DNA of 50,974 nucleotides from JAAYYM01 sp964631375 (GTDB lineage: Bacteria > Bacillota > Clostridia > Lachnospirales > Lachnospiraceae): assembly GCA_964631375.1 (NCBI GenBank), contig CAZVYQ010000017.1, positions 1-50,974 of the forward strand, written 5' to 3'. The translations under genes and the position numbers were made by a program. Of the stretch, positions 50,282 to 50,974 are shown in pieces (within the stretch, counting starts at the first letter, position 1; the number at the start of each line of letters is the position of its first letter). Below the pieces are notes generated by a model. It was given only the letters and a program-made list of their open reading frames with translations. It was not told the DNA's origin and ran no database searches.

Positions 50282-50352
50282 GTTAAAATAAATATATTTC
50301 AATGATAACACATTCATAATGATTCATATCATATTGAAACAGGAGGACAATT

Positions 50353-50974
50353 ATGGAAAACAATTTATCATTATACAGAATCTTTTATGCGACGGCACAA
50401 AGCGGAAACATCTCTAATGCCGCAAAGTCATTATACATCAGTCAGCCTGCCGTCAGCAAGGCTATCTCAAAACTGGAGCAAAATCTAAATGTAGTACTGT
50501 TTACACGCAGCCCAAAGGGTGTACAGCTCACCTATGAGGGAGAATTGCTGTTTGATAAGATTAGAATCGCTTTTGATTCCATAGAACTTGGGGAAGAACA
50601 GATCCGCAGAACAACAGAGCTCGGCGGCGGACACATCAAGATTGGTGTCAGCACCACCCTTTGTAAATATGTACTGCTTCCATACCTACAAGAATTTATT
50701 GCCCAAAACCCTCATGTGAAAATTACGATCAACTGCCAGTCTACCTACCATACCCTTCATTTATTAGAGGATGGAAAGATAGATATCGGGTTTGTCGGCA
50801 TACCAAAAGATATCAAAGAGTCTATGAAGCATCTGAACTTTGTGAAAACCGGTGAGATCGAGGATGTTTTTGTTACAACCAGAAATTATATGAACAATCT
50901 AAAAATCAGAATCTCAGATCACTCACACCCATCAATCCTACAAAATGCCACATTAATGCTGCTTGATAAGCCCA
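50353..50974 (+). CDS. LysR family transcriptional regulator, 3' end cut by window edge
   Basis: The reading frame is open from ATG 50353 to the end of the window (207 residues), so about 90 residues are missing. The N-terminal winged helix-turn-helix is clear: YRIFYATAQSGNISNAAKSL, YISQPAVSKAISKLEQNLNV, and LFTRSPKGVQLTYEGELL. The effector-binding domain begins with GGGHIKIGVSTTLCKYVLLPYL and continues to the edge. AGGAGGA precedes the start. It is divergent from leuCD and probably regulates them in response to a leucine pathway intermediate, which is inference from position. Confidence 0.92.
   Translation, partial: MENNLSLYRIFYATAQSGNISNAAKSLYISQPAVSKAISKLEQNLNVVLFTRSPKGVQLTYEGELLFDKIRIAFDSIELGEEQIRRTTELGGGHIKIGVSTTLCKYVLLPYLQEFIAQNPHVKITINCQSTYHTLHLLEDGKIDIGFVGIPKDIKESMKHLNFVKTGEIEDVFVTTRNYMNNLKIRISDHSHPSILQNATLMLLDKP

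Noticed and set aside
1..50974. CRISPR arrays, prophage, insertion sequences, integrons, toxin-antitoxin pairs or defence genes
   Set aside because: Looked for on both strands; no repeat arrays, transposase, integrase or other signature proteins were found. The gene content is core chromosome.

Overview
The window reads as ordinary, gene-dense chromosome of a low-GC, anaerobic, spore-forming Firmicute, most likely a member of the Lachnospiraceae (Clostridia). Indicators are the gene repertoire and order (rpmB / Asp23 / DAK2 / recG; coaD-rsmD beside a ylbJ-like gene; DUF2953-gerW; ZapA-U32; Gx-transporter/NusG-II pair; TIGR03960-TIGR03936-RNase E/G), strong AGGAGG ribosome binding sites, the fused HisIE form, and oxygen-sensitive Fe-S proteins. 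I recognise 50 protein genes. Two are cut by the window edges. Forty-five lie on the minus strand; only the AEC transporter, ylbJ-like, rpmB, HD-GYP and LysR genes are on plus. I see no tRNA, rRNA, insertion sequence, prophage, CRISPR array or riboswitch, and no gap between genes exceeds about 220 bases.

Layout, left to right (most transcription runs right to left). 1-5.1 kb: end of an AEC transporter meeting an RNase E/G operon with two radical-SAM-associated genes and a small membrane protein. 5.1-10.9 kb: a compact histidine operon, hisZ-hisG-hisD-hisB-hisIE, ending in a secreted protein gene. It has a near-consensus promoter, a perfect 20-base palindrome at the start of the transcript and a terminator. 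hisC, hisH, hisA and hisF are not here. 11-17.7 kb: RNA modification, recombination and miscellaneous genes (recU, RluA-type synthase, SDR, YgiQ, HAD, RsmF-like). 17.8-21 kb: M23 peptidase, PepD and a ylbJ-like gene. 21-26.9 kb: coiled-coil protein, coaD, rsmD, topoisomerase IV parC and parE. 27-33.3 kb: degV, recG, DAK2, Asp23, rpmB and a coiled-coil J-domain protein.

33.4-38.4 kb is the most unusual stretch. A soluble protein joins ferredoxin clusters, a hydrogenase H-cluster domain, another Fe-S domain and a chemotaxis-receptor signalling domain. It appears to share a transcript with the spore gene gerW and a DUF2953 gene, and an HD-GYP-like protein with an altered HD motif is divergently transcribed next door. 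38.4-43.8 kb: elongation/division genes (PBP transpeptidase, RodA/FtsW, U32 protein, ZapA). 43.9-48.3 kb: ruvB, ruvA, a Gx transporter, a NusG-II protein and a membrane chemotaxis receptor. 48.4-51 kb: leuD, leuC and a divergent, truncated LysR regulator with a candidate operator between them.

The best candidate for an under-described system is the H-cluster sensor/chemotaxis fusion at 33641-35572. All four cysteine ligands of the H-cluster are kept, but the cysteine used for proton transfer in catalytic enzymes is a proline, which suits sensing rather than turnover. Secondary points are the HisF-like pseudo-enzyme domain fused to HisIE and the candidate histidine operator. Everything here is read by eye; no database search was run.
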